DNA of 64,000 nucleotides from Streptomyces antibioticus (GTDB lineage Bacteria; Actinomycetota; Actinomycetes; Streptomycetales; Streptomycetaceae). Of the stretch, positions 8,832 to 17,236 are shown in pieces (the stretch's first letter is position 1; each line of letters begins with the position of its first letter). The DNA lies in assembly GCF_002019855.1 (NCBI RefSeq), contig NZ_CM007717.1:6457750-6521749 (forward strand), given 5' to 3'. Both the position numbers and the translations under genes were made by a program. The notes under the pieces were generated by a model. It searched no databases. It was not told the DNA's origin and was given only the letters and a program-made list of their open reading frames with translations.

Positions 8832-9320
8832 TCAGGACTGCCGTGGCCGCCACTGCGGGGGAATCACCGCCAGTCGGAACCACACCGCCTTGCCCTGTTC
8901 CGTGGGGCGGTGGCCGCAGGAGGAGCTGAGGGAGCGGATCAGGAGGAGGCCGCGGCCGTGTTCCTGCCAGGGGTCGGGGTCCCCGGCGGAGGGGCGGGTG
9001 AGGTCGCCCGGGGGGACCGGGTCGTGGTCGTGGACCTCGATCTGGCAGCCGCCCGGCCGTAGCTCCACCACCAGCTCTATCGGGGCGTCCCCGGCGGGGG
9101 TGTGCTCCACCGCGTTGGCCACCAGCTCCGCCGTCAGCAGTTCGGCGGTGTCGCTGTCCGCTCCGTGCTCCGCTTCCGCCAGCGCCGTGCGGACCAGCGC
9201 GCGGGCCACCGGCACGGCCGCGGCGGAGTGCGGCAGCGCGATCCGCCAGGAGGCGGCGGCGTCGGAGGGGCGATCGTGCAAGGCGAGTCCGTTCATGGCG
9301 CAGGGTCCCGTGATCGACAT
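8832..9320 (-). CDS. ATP-binding protein, RsbW/SpoIIAB-like anti-sigma factor ATPase
   Basis: A 162-residue single-domain GHKL ATPase of the HATPase_c_2 type common in Streptomyces. The N box is ELLTAELVANAVEHT, then VEVHDHDP-like and GRGLLLIRSLSSSCG (G box) segments. Such proteins act as serine kinases on anti-anti-sigma factors or as switch partners; no cognate partner is encoded nearby, so its target is unknown. The start at 9320 has AGGA at a suitable distance; an internal ATG at 9296 is a weaker alternative. The gene is convergent with argF, leaving only 15 bp between stops. Confidence 0.85.
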   Translation of the reverse strand: MSITGPCAMNGLALHDRPSDAAASWRIALPHSAAAVPVARALVRTALAEAEHGADSDTAELLTAELVANAVEHTPAGDAPIELVVELRPGGCQIEVHDHDPVPPGDLTRPSAGDPDPWQEHGRGLLLIRSLSSSCGHRPTEQGKAVWFRLAVIPPQWRPRQS

Positions 9321-9518
9321 CAGGCGGTCCTGCCTTCAACTTCAGGAATGGTACGGCGACCCCCGGCAGAGGTGCACCGCGGGCGCCGGACGGGACCCGC
9401 GGCCCCGCTACCGGACGGCCTACCCCTCACAACGGCCGGCCTCGCGGATCCGATCCCGTTGTTACGGCCTTATCGACGACCGGTGACACAGTCCTCCCCC
9501 CGGTTCTATCGCGTGCTC

Positions 9519-9548
9519 GTGACGACAGTCACGTATGAGTGATAACTT
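9519..9548 (+). promoter_or_regulatory. Promoter with PaaX-type operator candidate before the catabolic operon
   Basis: CGTGAC-GACA-GTCACG at 9518-9533 is a perfect 6-bp inverted repeat. Its TGACGA (9520-9525) reads as a -35 element, followed after exactly 17 bp by TAACTT (9543-9548) as a -10. The same TGACGACAGTCA with a 17-bp spacer and GATA..TTCG around the -10 recurs at 15398-15426. A repressor bound here would block RNA polymerase. The PaaX-family protein encoded between the two sites is the obvious candidate. Confidence 0.65.
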
Positions 9549-9577
9549 CGGGGGTGACCGTCGAGGAGGCCGCCCTG

Positions 9578-10405
9578 ATGAGTCCCTTCACCGGATCCGC
9601 CGCTCCCACCCCCCACTGGGAACACCTCCGCGTCGAGCGGGAGGACGGCGTCGCCACCGTCACCCTCGCCCGCCCCGAGAAACTCAACGCCCTCACCTTC
9701 GGCGCCTACGCCGACCTGCGCGATCTGCTCGCCGAGCTGTCCCGGGAGCGGTCCGTGCGCGCCCTCGTCCTGGCCGGCGAGGGCCGCGGCTTCTGCTCCG
9801 GCGGGGACGTCGACGAGATCATCGGCGCCACCCTCTCCCTGGACACCGCCCAGCTCCTCGACTTCAACCGGATGACCGGCCAGGTCGTGCGCACCGTACG
9901 GGAGTGCCCGTTCCCGGTGGTCGCCGCCCTGCACGGAGTGGCTGCCGGCGCCGGCGCGGTCCTCGCCCTCGCCGCGGACTTCCGGGTCGCCGACCCCACC
10001 ACCCGCTTCGCGTTCCTCTTCACCCGGGTGGGCCTCTCGGGCGGCGACATGGGCGCCGCCTATCTCCTGCCCCGGGTCGTCGGCCTCGGCCACGCCACCC
10101 GGCTGCTGATGCTCGGCGACGCCGTGCACGCCCCGGAGGCCGAACGGATCGGCCTGATCAGCGAGTTGACCGAGCCGGGCGACGCCGACCGGGCCGCCCG
10201 AGCGCTGGCCCGCCGGCTCGCCGACGGCCCCGCCCTCGCCCACGCCCAGACCAAGGCGCTGCTCACCGCCGAACTGGACATGCCGCTCGCCGCCGCCGTC
10301 GAACTGGACGCCGCCACCCAGGCCCTGCTGATGAACGGCGAGGACTACGCCGAGTTCCACGCCGCGTTCACCGGGAAACGGCCCCCCAAGTGGCGGGGGC
10401 GGTGA
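9578..10405 (+). CDS. Enoyl-CoA hydratase/isomerase family protein
   Basis: A 275-residue crotonase. Oxyanion-hole glycines appear in the GFCSGGDVDE and HGVAAGAGAVLALAADFR segments, with LSGGDMGAAYLLPRVVGL following. The start at 9578 follows GAGGAGG at good spacing; an upstream in-frame ATG overlaps the promoter -10 and is rejected. It is the first gene of an operon with the flavin monooxygenase/reductase (7-bp gap). In CoA-dependent anthranilate degradation a hydratase of this class would act on ring or ring-opened CoA intermediates after dearomatisation. That role is inferred from context; the sequence alone shows only the superfamily. Confidence 0.85.
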   Translation: MSPFTGSAAPTPHWEHLRVEREDGVATVTLARPEKLNALTFGAYADLRDLLAELSRERSVRALVLAGEGRGFCSGGDVDEIIGATLSLDTAQLLDFNRMTGQVVRTVRECPFPVVAALHGVAAGAGAVLALAADFRVADPTTRFAFLFTRVGLSGGDMGAAYLLPRVVGLGHATRLLMLGDAVHAPEAERIGLISELTEPGDADRAARALARRLADGPALAHAQTKALLTAELDMPLAAAVELDAATQALLMNGEDYAEFHAAFTGKRPPKWRGR

Positions 10406-10412
10406 CGCCGCG

Positions 10413-12695
10413 ATGCGTGTCGCCGTCGTCGGGGGCGGCCCCGGCGGACTGTACGCCGCCGCCCTCCTCAAACGCCTCGACCCCACCCGCGAGATCACCG
10501 TCTGGGAGCGCAACGCGCCCGACCACACCTTCGGGTTCGGGGTCGTCCTGTCCGACGAGACCCTCGGCGGCATCGAACACGCCGACCCGGTCGTGTACGA
10601 AGCCCTGCGGCGGGAGTTCGTACGCTGGGACGACATCGACATCGTGCACCGGGGCGTCCGCCACACCTCCGGCGGCCACGGCTTCGCCGCCCTCGGCCGC
10701 CGCCGGCTCCTGGAGATCCTCCACGAGCGCTGCCGCTCCCTCGGCGTGGACCTGCGCTTCCGCACCGAGGCCCCCCACCCCGCCCGGCTGACGCAGGAGT
10801 ACGACCTGGTCGTCGCCGCCGACGGCGTGCACAGCGCGACCCGGGCGGCCCACGCCGACGCGTTCCGGCCGGTGCTCACTCCGCACCGCTGCCGCTACAT
10901 CTGGCTCGCCGCCGACTTCGCCTTCGACGCGTTCCGCTTCGAGATCGCCGAGACCGAGCACGGCGTGATGCAACTGCACGGCTATCCGTACGCGGCCGAC
11001 GCGTCCACCGTCATCGTCGAGATGCGCGAGGAGGTCTGGCGGGCGGCCGGATTCGACGCAGGCGACGAGAGTGAGTCGGACCCGCGCGAGTCCGTCGAGC
11101 GCTGCGCCAAGATCTTCGCGGACGCGCTCGGAGGACGGCCCCTGAAGTCCAACAACTCCGCCTGGACCACCTTCCGCACGGTCGTCAACGAACGCTGGTC
11201 GCACGGCAACGTCGTCCTGCTCGGCGACGCCGCCCACACCGCCCACTTCTCCATCGGCTCCGGCACCAAACTCGCCGTCGAGGACGCCCTCGCCCTGGCC
11301 GCCTGTCTCACCGAACAGCCATCACTGGAAAGGGCGTTGAGCGCCTACGAGGAGGAGCGCAGGCCCGTCGTCGCCTCCACCCAGCGGGCCGCCCGGGCCA
11401 GCCTGGAGTGGTTCGAGAACCTCGGCCTCCACCTCCACCAGCCGCCCCGCCGCTTCGCCTTCAACCTCCTCACCCGCAGCCGCCGCGTCACCCACGACAA
11501 CCTCCGGCTGCGCGACGCCCACTTCACCGAGGCCGTGGAGCGGGAGTTCGGCTGCCCGCCCGGCACACCGCCCATGTTCACCCCGTTCCGGATGCGCGGA
11601 CTGACCCTGCGCAACCGGGTCGTCGTCTCGCCCATGGACATGTACTCCGCCACCGACGGACTCCCCGGCGACTTCCACCTCGTCCACCTCGGCGCCCGCG
11701 CCCTCGGCGGTGCCGGGCTCGTCATGACCGAGATGGTGTGCGTGTCCCCGGAGGGCCGGATCACCCCCGGCTGCACCGGTCTCTACACCGCCGGACAGGC
11801 CGACGCCTGGCGGCGGATCACCGACTTCGTGCACACCGCGGCCCCGGGCGCCGCGATCGGCGTCCAGCTCGGCCACTCCGGACGCAAGGGCTCCACCAAG
11901 CTGATGTGGGAGGGCATGGACGAGCCGCTGCCCGACGGCAACTGGCCGCTCGTGGCCGCCTCCCCGCTGCCGTACAAGCCGGGCGGCCGGACGCCGCGTG
12001 AGCTGTCCCGCGCCCAACTCACCGATCTGCGCGAGCAGTTCGCGGCCGCTGCCTGGAGGGCCGCCCGGGTCGGCTTCGATCTGCTCGAACTGCACTGTGC
12101 CCACGGCTACTTGCTCTCCGGTTTCCTCTCCCCGCTCACCAACCGGCGTACCGACGCCTACGGCGGTTCCCTCGCGAAGCGGCTGCGGTTCCCGCTGGAG
12201 GTGTTCGACGCCGTACGCGGGGTGTGGCCGGCGGAACGGCCGATGACCGTACGCATCTCCGCCACCGACTGGGCCGAGGGCGGCACGTCGGCGGACGACG
12301 CCGTCGAGATCGCCCGCGCCTTCGCCGCGCACGGCGCCGACGCCATCGACGTGTCGACCGGCCAGGTCGTCGCCGACGAGACACCGGAGTTCGGGCGGTC
12401 GTACCAGACCCCGTTCGCCGACCGTATCCGGCACGAGGCGCGCGTCCCGGTGATCGCCGTGGGCGCGATCTCCTCCTGGGACGACGTCAACTCACTGATC
12501 CTGGCGGGCCGTACCGATCTGTGCGCCCTCGGCCGCCCGCACCTCTACGACCCCAACTGGACCCTGCACGCCGCCGCCGAGCAGGGCTACACGGGAGCGG
12601 CCGCCGAATGGCCCGCCCCCTACCGGGCGGGCAGCAGGCCGCCGCGCACCGGCCGCACGGACGCGCCCAAACCCCGTCTCACGCCGCTGAGTTGA
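10413..12695 (+). CDS. Bifunctional aryl-CoA flavin monooxygenase / OYE-type reductase (2-aminobenzoyl-CoA or salicylyl-CoA type)
   Basis: A 760-residue fusion. Residues 1-~385 are a class A FAD monooxygenase: dinucleotide-binding GGGPGGLYAA at 7-16, then DGVHSATR and GDAAHTAHFSIGSG. Residues ~388-760 are an Old Yellow Enzyme/2,4-dienoyl-CoA reductase-like TIM barrel (TPFRMRGLTLRNRVVVSPM, LGHSGRKG, ELHCAHGYLLSGFLSP). This order is that of 2-aminobenzoyl-CoA monooxygenase/reductase of Azoarcus evansii and of proteins annotated as salicylyl-CoA 5-hydroxylase/oxidoreductase. It would hydroxylate C5 of the CoA-bound ring and then reduce it, removing aromaticity. The neighbouring aryl-CoA ligase, acyl-CoA dehydrogenase and RidA favour 2-aminobenzoyl-CoA over salicylyl-CoA. 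It ends 22 bp from the convergent paaX gene. Confidence 0.88.
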   Translation: MRVAVVGGGPGGLYAAALLKRLDPTREITVWERNAPDHTFGFGVVLSDETLGGIEHADPVVYEALRREFVRWDDIDIVHRGVRHTSGGHGFAALGRRRLLEILHERCRSLGVDLRFRTEAPHPARLTQEYDLVVAADGVHSATRAAHADAFRPVLTPHRCRYIWLAADFAFDAFRFEIAETEHGVMQLHGYPYAADASTVIVEMREEVWRAAGFDAGDESESDPRESVERCAKIFADALGGRPLKSNNSAWTTFRTVVNERWSHGNVVLLGDAAHTAHFSIGSGTKLAVEDALALAACLTEQPSLERALSAYEEERRPVVASTQRAARASLEWFENLGLHLHQPPRRFAFNLLTRSRRVTHDNLRLRDAHFTEAVEREFGCPPGTPPMFTPFRMRGLTLRNRVVVSPMDMYSATDGLPGDFHLVHLGARALGGAGLVMTEMVCVSPEGRITPGCTGLYTAGQADAWRRITDFVHTAAPGAAIGVQLGHSGRKGSTKLMWEGMDEPLPDGNWPLVAASPLPYKPGGRTPRELSRAQLTDLREQFAAAAWRAARVGFDLLELHCAHGYLLSGFLSPLTNRRTDAYGGSLAKRLRFPLEVFDAVRGVWPAERPMTVRISATDWAEGGTSADDAVEIARAFAAHGADAIDVSTGQVVADETPEFGRSYQTPFADRIRHEARVPVIAVGAISSWDDVNSLILAGRTDLCALGRPHLYDPNWTLHAAAEQGYTGAAAEWPAPYRAGSRPPRTGRTDAPKPRLTPLS

Positions 12696-12717
12696 GACCG
12701 AGGTCGGTGGTTGGGGG

Positions 12718-13533
12718 TCACTCCACCCCGGCGAAGCCCGCGCCCACGTCCCGCAGCCGTTCGTGCAGCCCCTGGAAGACCGCCGCCGACCTCGCGCCGG
12801 GCCAGTCGTCGGGGAGCAGCCGGGTCGGCAGGCCGGGGTCGGTGTAGGGGAGGTGGCGCCAGGAGTCCAGGGCGAGGAGATAGTCCCGGTACGCCTCCTC
12901 AGGCGGGGTGTCCATCCGCTGCTGCCAGGCGCGCAGCACGTCGGCGTGGCGGTCGAGGAACGCCTCGTGGGCCTTGGCGATGGCCGCCAGGTCCCACCAG
13001 CGGGCGACGGCCTCCACGGTCGGCGCGAAGCCCAGATGCTCACCGCGGAACAGGTCGACGTAGGGGTCGAGGCGCAGCCGTTGAAGAGTGTGCCGGGTCT
13101 CCTCGGCGAGCCGGGCCGGGGCGATCCACACCCCGGGCGCCGCCGTGCCGAAACCGAGGCCGGCGAGCCGGGACCGCAGCACATGGCGCTTCTGCCGCTC
13201 CGACTCCGGCACGGAGAACACCGCGAGCACCCAGCCCTCGTCCTCGGCGGGCGCCGTGGCGTAGATGCGCTGATCGCCGTCGTCGAGCAACTGCCGTGCC
13301 TCGTCCGAGAGTTCGTAACCGGCGGCGCCCTGCGCGGTGCGGGCGGGCAGCAGCAGACCGCGGCGCTTGAGCCGGGAGACGGAGGAGCGTACGGAGGGTG
13401 CGTCGACGCCGACGGCGGCGAGCAGCCGGATCAGTTCGGCGACCGGTACGGGGCCGGGCGCGAAGCGGCCGTAGGCGCCGTAGAGCGTGACGATGAGAGA
13501 CCGAGGTGCGGGCTGGTCGGACACGTTGATCAT
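12718..13533 (-). CDS. paaX: PaaX-family transcriptional repressor
   Basis: A 271-residue PaaX-like regulator: an N-terminal winged helix (SLIVTLYGAYGRFAPGPVPVAELIRLLAAVGV, SVRSSVSRLKRRGLL), a central domain (WVLAVFSVPESERQKRHVLRSRLAGLGFG) and the C-terminal region (LPTRLLPDDWPGARSAAVFQGL). Family members repress phenylacetate or other aryl-CoA pathways and are released by aryl-CoA. Here it lies in the middle of a ring-degradation cluster, in one operon with the aryl-CoA ligase (15-bp gap). The shared palindrome TGACGACAGTCA in front of the two catabolic operons is its likely operator (inference). A GTG three codons downstream (13524) is an alternative start. Confidence 0.87.
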   Translation of the reverse strand: MINVSDQPAPRSLIVTLYGAYGRFAPGPVPVAELIRLLAAVGVDAPSVRSSVSRLKRRGLLLPARTAQGAAGYELSDEARQLLDDGDQRIYATAPAEDEGWVLAVFSVPESERQKRHVLRSRLAGLGFGTAAPGVWIAPARLAEETRHTLQRLRLDPYVDLFRGEHLGFAPTVEAVARWWDLAAIAKAHEAFLDRHADVLRAWQQRMDTPPEEAYRDYLLALDSWRHLPYTDPGLPTRLLPDDWPGARSAAVFQGLHERLRDVGAGFAGVE

Positions 13534-13548
13534 CTTAGGTCGTCGGCA

Positions 13549-15264
13549 TCACTGCTGGTCACCATCGGTCGGGACGACTGCCTCACGGACGCCCGCACCG
13601 CCGCCGGGCGGGACGCCGTCCTGCGGGGCGCGCAGCAGGAAACGCTGGAGTTTCCCGGTCGCCGTGCGCGGCAGCGCGTCCAGCAGCACGATCTCGCGCG
13701 GACACTTGTACGGCGCCAACTCCGCCTTCACGAAGGCGCGCAGGGCCTCCGTGTCGCGCGGCGCGCCCTCCCGCAGCACGGTGAACGCCACGACCACCTG
13801 GCCCCGGTGCGCGTCGGGCCGTCCGACGACCGCCGCCTCGACGACGTCCGGATGGCGCAGCAGCGCCTCCTCGACCTCCGGTCCCGCGATGTTGTACCCG
13901 GCCGAGATGATCATGTCGTCGGCGCGGGCGACGTACCGGAAGTAGCCGTCGGGCTCGCGGACGTAGGTGTCGCCGGTGACGTTCCAGCCGTCGCGCACGT
14001 ACTCCCGCTGGCGCGGGTCGGCGAGATAGCGGCAGCCGACCGGGCCGCGCACGGCGAGCAGCCCGGGCTCGCCGTCGGGGACCGGCGCCCCGGCCGGGTC
14101 CTGCACGCGCGCCTGCCAGCCGGGCACGGGGACGCCGGTGGTGCCGGGCCGGATGTGGCCGTCGGCGGCGGAGATGAAGATGTGCAGCAGCTCGGTGGCG
14201 CCGATGCCGTTGATCAGCCGCAGCCCGGTCCGCTCCTGCCAGGCCCGCCAGGTCGCCGCGGGCAGGTTCTCACCGGCCGACACACAGCGGCGCAGCGACG
14301 AGATGTCGTGCCCGTCGAGGTCGTCGAGCATCGCGCGATAGGCGGTGGGCGCGGTGAACAGCACGCTCACCCGGTGCTCGGCGACCGCGGGCAGCAGGTG
14401 CCGGGGGCCCGCCTGTTCGAGGAGCAGGGCGCTGGCGCCGGCCCGCATCGGGAAGACGACCAGCCCGCCCAGCCCGAAGGTGAAGCCGAGCGGCGGGCTG
14501 CCCGCGAAGACGTCGTCCGGCACCGGCCGCAGGACGTGCCGCGAGAAGGTGTCGGCGATCGCCAGCACGTCCCGGTGGAAGTGCAGACACCCCTTGGGCC
14601 GGCCGGTCGTGCCGGAGGTGAACGCGATCAGCGCCACGTCGTCGGCCGCGGTGTCCACGGCGGTGAACGGGGTGCCGGGTCCCGGCCGGTCCAGCAGGTC
14701 GTCGGGTCCGTCACCGCCGTACGTCGTGATGCGCAGCCCGGGTGCCTCCGCCTTGACGAGGTCGTCGACGGCGCGGACGTCGCACAGCGCGTGGCCCACG
14801 CGGGCGATCTCGCACATGGTGCGCAGTTCGTGCGGGCGCTGCCGGTCCAGCACGGTGACCGCGATCGCGCCCGCCTTGAGCACGGCGAGCCAGCAGGCGG
14901 CGAGCCACGGGGTGGTCGGGCCGCGCAGCAGCACACGGTTGCCGGGGACGATCCCGAGGTCGCCGGTGAGGGTGTGGGCGATCCGGTCGACGCGGGCGCG
15001 CAGGTCGCCGTACGTCCAGACGGGTTCCGACGGGGTGCGGAAGACCGGCCGGCCGGGGTCGGTGGGTCCGTCGCCGTCGAGGAGTGCGGCGGCGCAGTTC
15101 ACCCGGTCGGGGTAGGCCAGCTCGGGCAACTCGAAGCGGAGGTCCGGCCACTGGCCGGGGGGTGGGAGATGGTCGCGCGCGAAGGTGTCGACGTGGGCTG
15201 AGCGGGCTGAGCGGGCTGAGTGTGCCGAGCGGGGTGAGTGTGCCGAGTCTGGCGAGACGTTCAT
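13549..15264 (-). CDS. Aryl-CoA ligase, benzoate/2-aminobenzoate-CoA ligase family
   Basis: A 571-residue AMP-forming acyl-CoA synthetase. P-loop FTSGTTGRPKG, an aryl-binding stretch GSPPLGFTFGLGGLVVFPM, INGIGATELLH, and the C-terminal domain with YNIAGPEVEEALLRH and the catalytic lysine region TATGKLQRF. The FTFGLGGL form recalls 2-aminobenzoate-CoA ligases. It should activate the aromatic acid to its CoA thioester, the first step of the pathway. The ATG at 15264 follows AAGGGGG; the frame is open further upstream without an RBS. The first about 25 residues are a low-complexity Ser-Ala-His/Arg stretch made by a 9-bp tandem repeat, apparently a recent addition outside the catalytic fold. Confidence 0.86.
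   Translation of the reverse strand: MNVSPDSAHSPRSAHSARSARSAHVDTFARDHLPPPGQWPDLRFELPELAYPDRVNCAAALLDGDGPTDPGRPVFRTPSEPVWTYGDLRARVDRIAHTLTGDLGIVPGNRVLLRGPTTPWLAACWLAVLKAGAIAVTVLDRQRPHELRTMCEIARVGHALCDVRAVDDLVKAEAPGLRITTYGGDGPDDLLDRPGPGTPFTAVDTAADDVALIAFTSGTTGRPKGCLHFHRDVLAIADTFSRHVLRPVPDDVFAGSPPLGFTFGLGGLVVFPMRAGASALLLEQAGPRHLLPAVAEHRVSVLFTAPTAYRAMLDDLDGHDISSLRRCVSAGENLPAATWRAWQERTGLRLINGIGATELLHIFISAADGHIRPGTTGVPVPGWQARVQDPAGAPVPDGEPGLLAVRGPVGCRYLADPRQREYVRDGWNVTGDTYVREPDGYFRYVARADDMIISAGYNIAGPEVEEALLRHPDVVEAAVVGRPDAHRGQVVVAFTVLREGAPRDTEALRAFVKAELAPYKCPREIVLLDALPRTATGKLQRFLLRAPQDGVPPGGGAGVREAVVPTDGDQQ
15195..15248. repeat. Six tandem 9-bp repeats inside the ligase N terminus
   Basis: Units GGGCTGAGC, GGGCTGAGC, GGGCTGAGT, GTGCCGAGC, GGGGTGAGT, GTGCCGAGT run head to tail. 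Read on the minus strand they encode Ser-Ala-His/Arg triplets just after the start codon of the aryl-CoA ligase. The unit length keeps frame, so copy-number change would only lengthen or shorten a flexible tail. Confidence 0.85.
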
Positions 15265-15397
15265 GGGCGTTCGCCCCCTTGCCTGGACGGGCTCTCGGGT
15301 GGGCGTCGTGGTCGGGCGAGTCCGGCTGGGCTGGTCCGGTGGGGCCGGCTGGTCAGGCTGGGCTGCCTGGTCCGGCCACCCGAGCGTAGCGCGTTGG

Positions 15398-15426
15398 TGA
15401 CGACAGTCAACGGGACGCGATATGTT
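15398..15426 (+). promoter_or_regulatory. Second copy of the operator/promoter, before the acyl-CoA dehydrogenase
   Basis: TGACGACAGTCA (15398-15409) is followed by TATGTT (15421-15426). TGACGA as -35 and TATGTT as -10 are separated by 17 bp, exactly as upstream of the enoyl-CoA hydratase. It sits in the 205-bp divergent region between the ligase (minus) and the dehydrogenase (plus), so one bound repressor could affect both directions. The remainder of that region is filled with short GGCTGG/GGTCCGG direct repeats. Confidence 0.65.
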
Positions 15427-15469
15427 CGATGGGAGTGCCGCCGTACAGAGGCGACGGAGGGGACCTGCG

Positions 15470-16600
15470 ATGCCCGCATTCTCACTCGAACCGGCACAGA
15501 ACACCTGGTGCTCCGAACTGCGCGCCCTGGCCGCCGACCGGCTGCGCCCGCTCGCCGAGAAGGGTGAACCGGGCCGCGTCAACCATCAGCTCCTCGCCGA
15601 ACTGGGCCGCCTCGGCCTGCTGCCCCGGCTCTTCACCTCCGGCGCCGTCGACCTCTGCCTGATGCGCGAGTCCCTCGCCCAGGAGTGCACCGAGGCCGAG
15701 ACCGCGCTCGCCCTCCAGGGCCTGGGCGCCCACCCGGTCCATGCCCACGGCACCCCCGCCCAGCGCGAGCGCTGGCTTCCGCGGGTGGCCGACGGCACCG
15801 CCGTCGCCGCGTTCGCGCTGTCCGAGCCCGGGGCGGGCTCCGACGCGGCCGCGCTCTCCCTGGCCGCCGCGCCCGACGGCCGGGGCGGCTGGCGCCTGAC
15901 CGGGGAGAAGCGCTGGATCTCCAACGCCCCCGAGGCCGACTTCTACACCGTCTTCGCCCGGACGACCGAAGGCGCCGGCGCCCGCGGCGTCACCGCCTTC
16001 CTGGTGCCCGCCGACCGCCCCGGCCTCACCGGCACCCCGCTCGACATGCTCTCCCCGCACCCCATCGGCGCCCTCGCCTTCGACGCCGTCCCGGTCACCG
16101 CCGACGACGTCCTCGGTGAACCCGACCGCGGATTCCGGGTCGCCATGACCACCCTCGATCTCTTCCGCCCCAGCGTCGGCGCCTTCGCGGTCGGCATGGC
16201 CCAGGCCGCGCTCGACGCCACCCTCGACTGGACGGCACAACGGGACGCGTTCGGCGGCAAGTTGAGGGACCTCCAGACGGTCGCGCACACCGTCGCCGAG
16301 ATGGCCCTGCGCACCGAGGCCGCCCGCCTGATGGTCTACGCGGCCGCCACCGCCCACGACACCGGCGCCCCGGACCTGTCCAGGCGCGCCGCCATGGCCA
16401 AGCTGCTCGCCACCGAGACCGCGCAGTACGTCGTCGACGCGGCCGTCCAACTCCACGGCGCCCGCGCCCTGCACCGAGGCCACCTGCTGGAGCACCTCTA
16501 CCGCGAGGTGCGTGCCCCGCGCATCTACGAGGGGGCGAGCGAGGTCCAACGGGGCATCATCGCGCGGGAGTTGTACGCGGAGCGGGAGGCCGGACGATGA
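15470..16600 (+). CDS. Acyl-CoA dehydrogenase
   Basis: A 376-residue FAD acyl-CoA dehydrogenase. FALSEPGAGSDAAALSLAA and KRWISNAPEADFYTVFAR are the family substrate/FAD signatures; AVQLHGARALHRGHLLEHLYREVRAPRIYEGASEVQR is the C-terminal flavin-binding helix, split here at the Arg-rich turn. In the expected active-base position near EGASE the glutamate is present. GGAGGGGACC precedes the ATG at 15470. It is coupled to ridA by a 4-bp overlap. In this cluster it would oxidise a cyclic or ring-opened acyl-CoA from the anthranilate pathway; the substrate is inferred from context. Confidence 0.88.
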   Translation: MPAFSLEPAQNTWCSELRALAADRLRPLAEKGEPGRVNHQLLAELGRLGLLPRLFTSGAVDLCLMRESLAQECTEAETALALQGLGAHPVHAHGTPAQRERWLPRVADGTAVAAFALSEPGAGSDAAALSLAAAPDGRGGWRLTGEKRWISNAPEADFYTVFARTTEGAGARGVTAFLVPADRPGLTGTPLDMLSPHPIGALAFDAVPVTADDVLGEPDRGFRVAMTTLDLFRPSVGAFAVGMAQAALDATLDWTAQRDAFGGKLRDLQTVAHTVAEMALRTEAARLMVYAAATAHDTGAPDLSRRAAMAKLLATETAQYVVDAAVQLHGARALHRGHLLEHLYREVRAPRIYEGASEVQRGIIARELYAEREAGR

Positions 16601-16998
16601 CGACGGAACGCGTGAACCCGCCCGAACTCTCCCCGCCCACCGGCTTCTCGCACGCCGTCGTCGCCACCGGCTCCCGACTGGTCTTCCTCGCCGGGCAGAC
16701 GGCACTGGACACGGACGGAAAGATCGTGGGCGACACCCTGCCCGACCAGTTCGCGCGCGCCCTGACCAACCTGCTGACCGCCCTGAAGGCGGCCGGCGGC
16801 TCCCCCGCCGACCTGGCACGCGTCACGGTCTACGCCACGGACGTCCCCGCCTACCGCGCCCATGCCGCCGAACTGGGCCGCGTCTGGCGGGAGTCGGCAG
16901 GCCGCGACTACCCGGCGATGGCGGTCATCGGCGTCGTACGCCTGTGGGACGAGAAGGCCCTCGTCGAGGTGGACGGGTTCGCGGTGCTGGATGCGTGA
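16597..16998 (+). CDS. RidA-family enamine/imine deaminase
   Basis: A 133-residue single-domain YjgF/YER057c/UK114 protein (VFLAGQTALDTDGKIVGD, QFARALTNLLTALKAAGG, DYPAMAVIGVVRLWDEKALVEVDGFAVLD). The residue corresponding to the catalytic arginine of RidA is R944-type in VVRLWD, so hydrolytic activity is possible. Its start overlaps the dehydrogenase stop by 4 bp. RidA proteins hydrolyse 2-aminoacrylate-like enamines. Here one would help release ammonia from the 2-amino-cyclohexenyl-CoA product of the monooxygenase/reductase, which explains why it belongs to a nitrogen-bearing aromatic pathway (inference). Confidence 0.85.
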   Translation: MTTERVNPPELSPPTGFSHAVVATGSRLVFLAGQTALDTDGKIVGDTLPDQFARALTNLLTALKAAGGSPADLARVTVYATDVPAYRAHAAELGRVWRESAGRDYPAMAVIGVVRLWDEKALVEVDGFAVLDA

Positions 16999-17019
16999 GC
17001 CCTGCGGCGGGAGGGTGGT

Positions 17020-17214
17020 TCAGGCCGCGGTCGTGAGGTGGCGGGTCTGCCAGCGGTGCGGGGTGACGACGCTGCCGTCGGGGTGGAGTTCGCCCGAGTC
17101 GTCGAAGACGATCGTGCCGTCGCACAGCAGGCTCCAGCCCTGTTCGGGGTGGGCGGCGACGACGTGTGCCGCGGGGGTGTCGGCGGTGGGGCCGGAGAGC
17201 GGGTGGGAACACAT
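17020..17214 (-). CDS. Small DUF5999-type protein
   Basis: A 64-residue protein beginning MCSHP with HVVAAHPEQGWSLLCDGTIVFDDSGELHPDGS, the pattern of DUF5999 proteins widespread in Streptomyces. The start at 17214 is set by GGAGGTGCGC directly upstream; the longer open frame runs into a palindrome-rich leader and is not used. No function is known to me. It is monocistronic and convergent with ridA. Confidence 0.8.
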   Translation of the reverse strand: MCSHPLSGPTADTPAAHVVAAHPEQGWSLLCDGTIVFDDSGELHPDGSVVTPHRWQTRHLTTAA

Positions 17215-17236
17215 GGCGCACCTCCACGTCGGTGGC

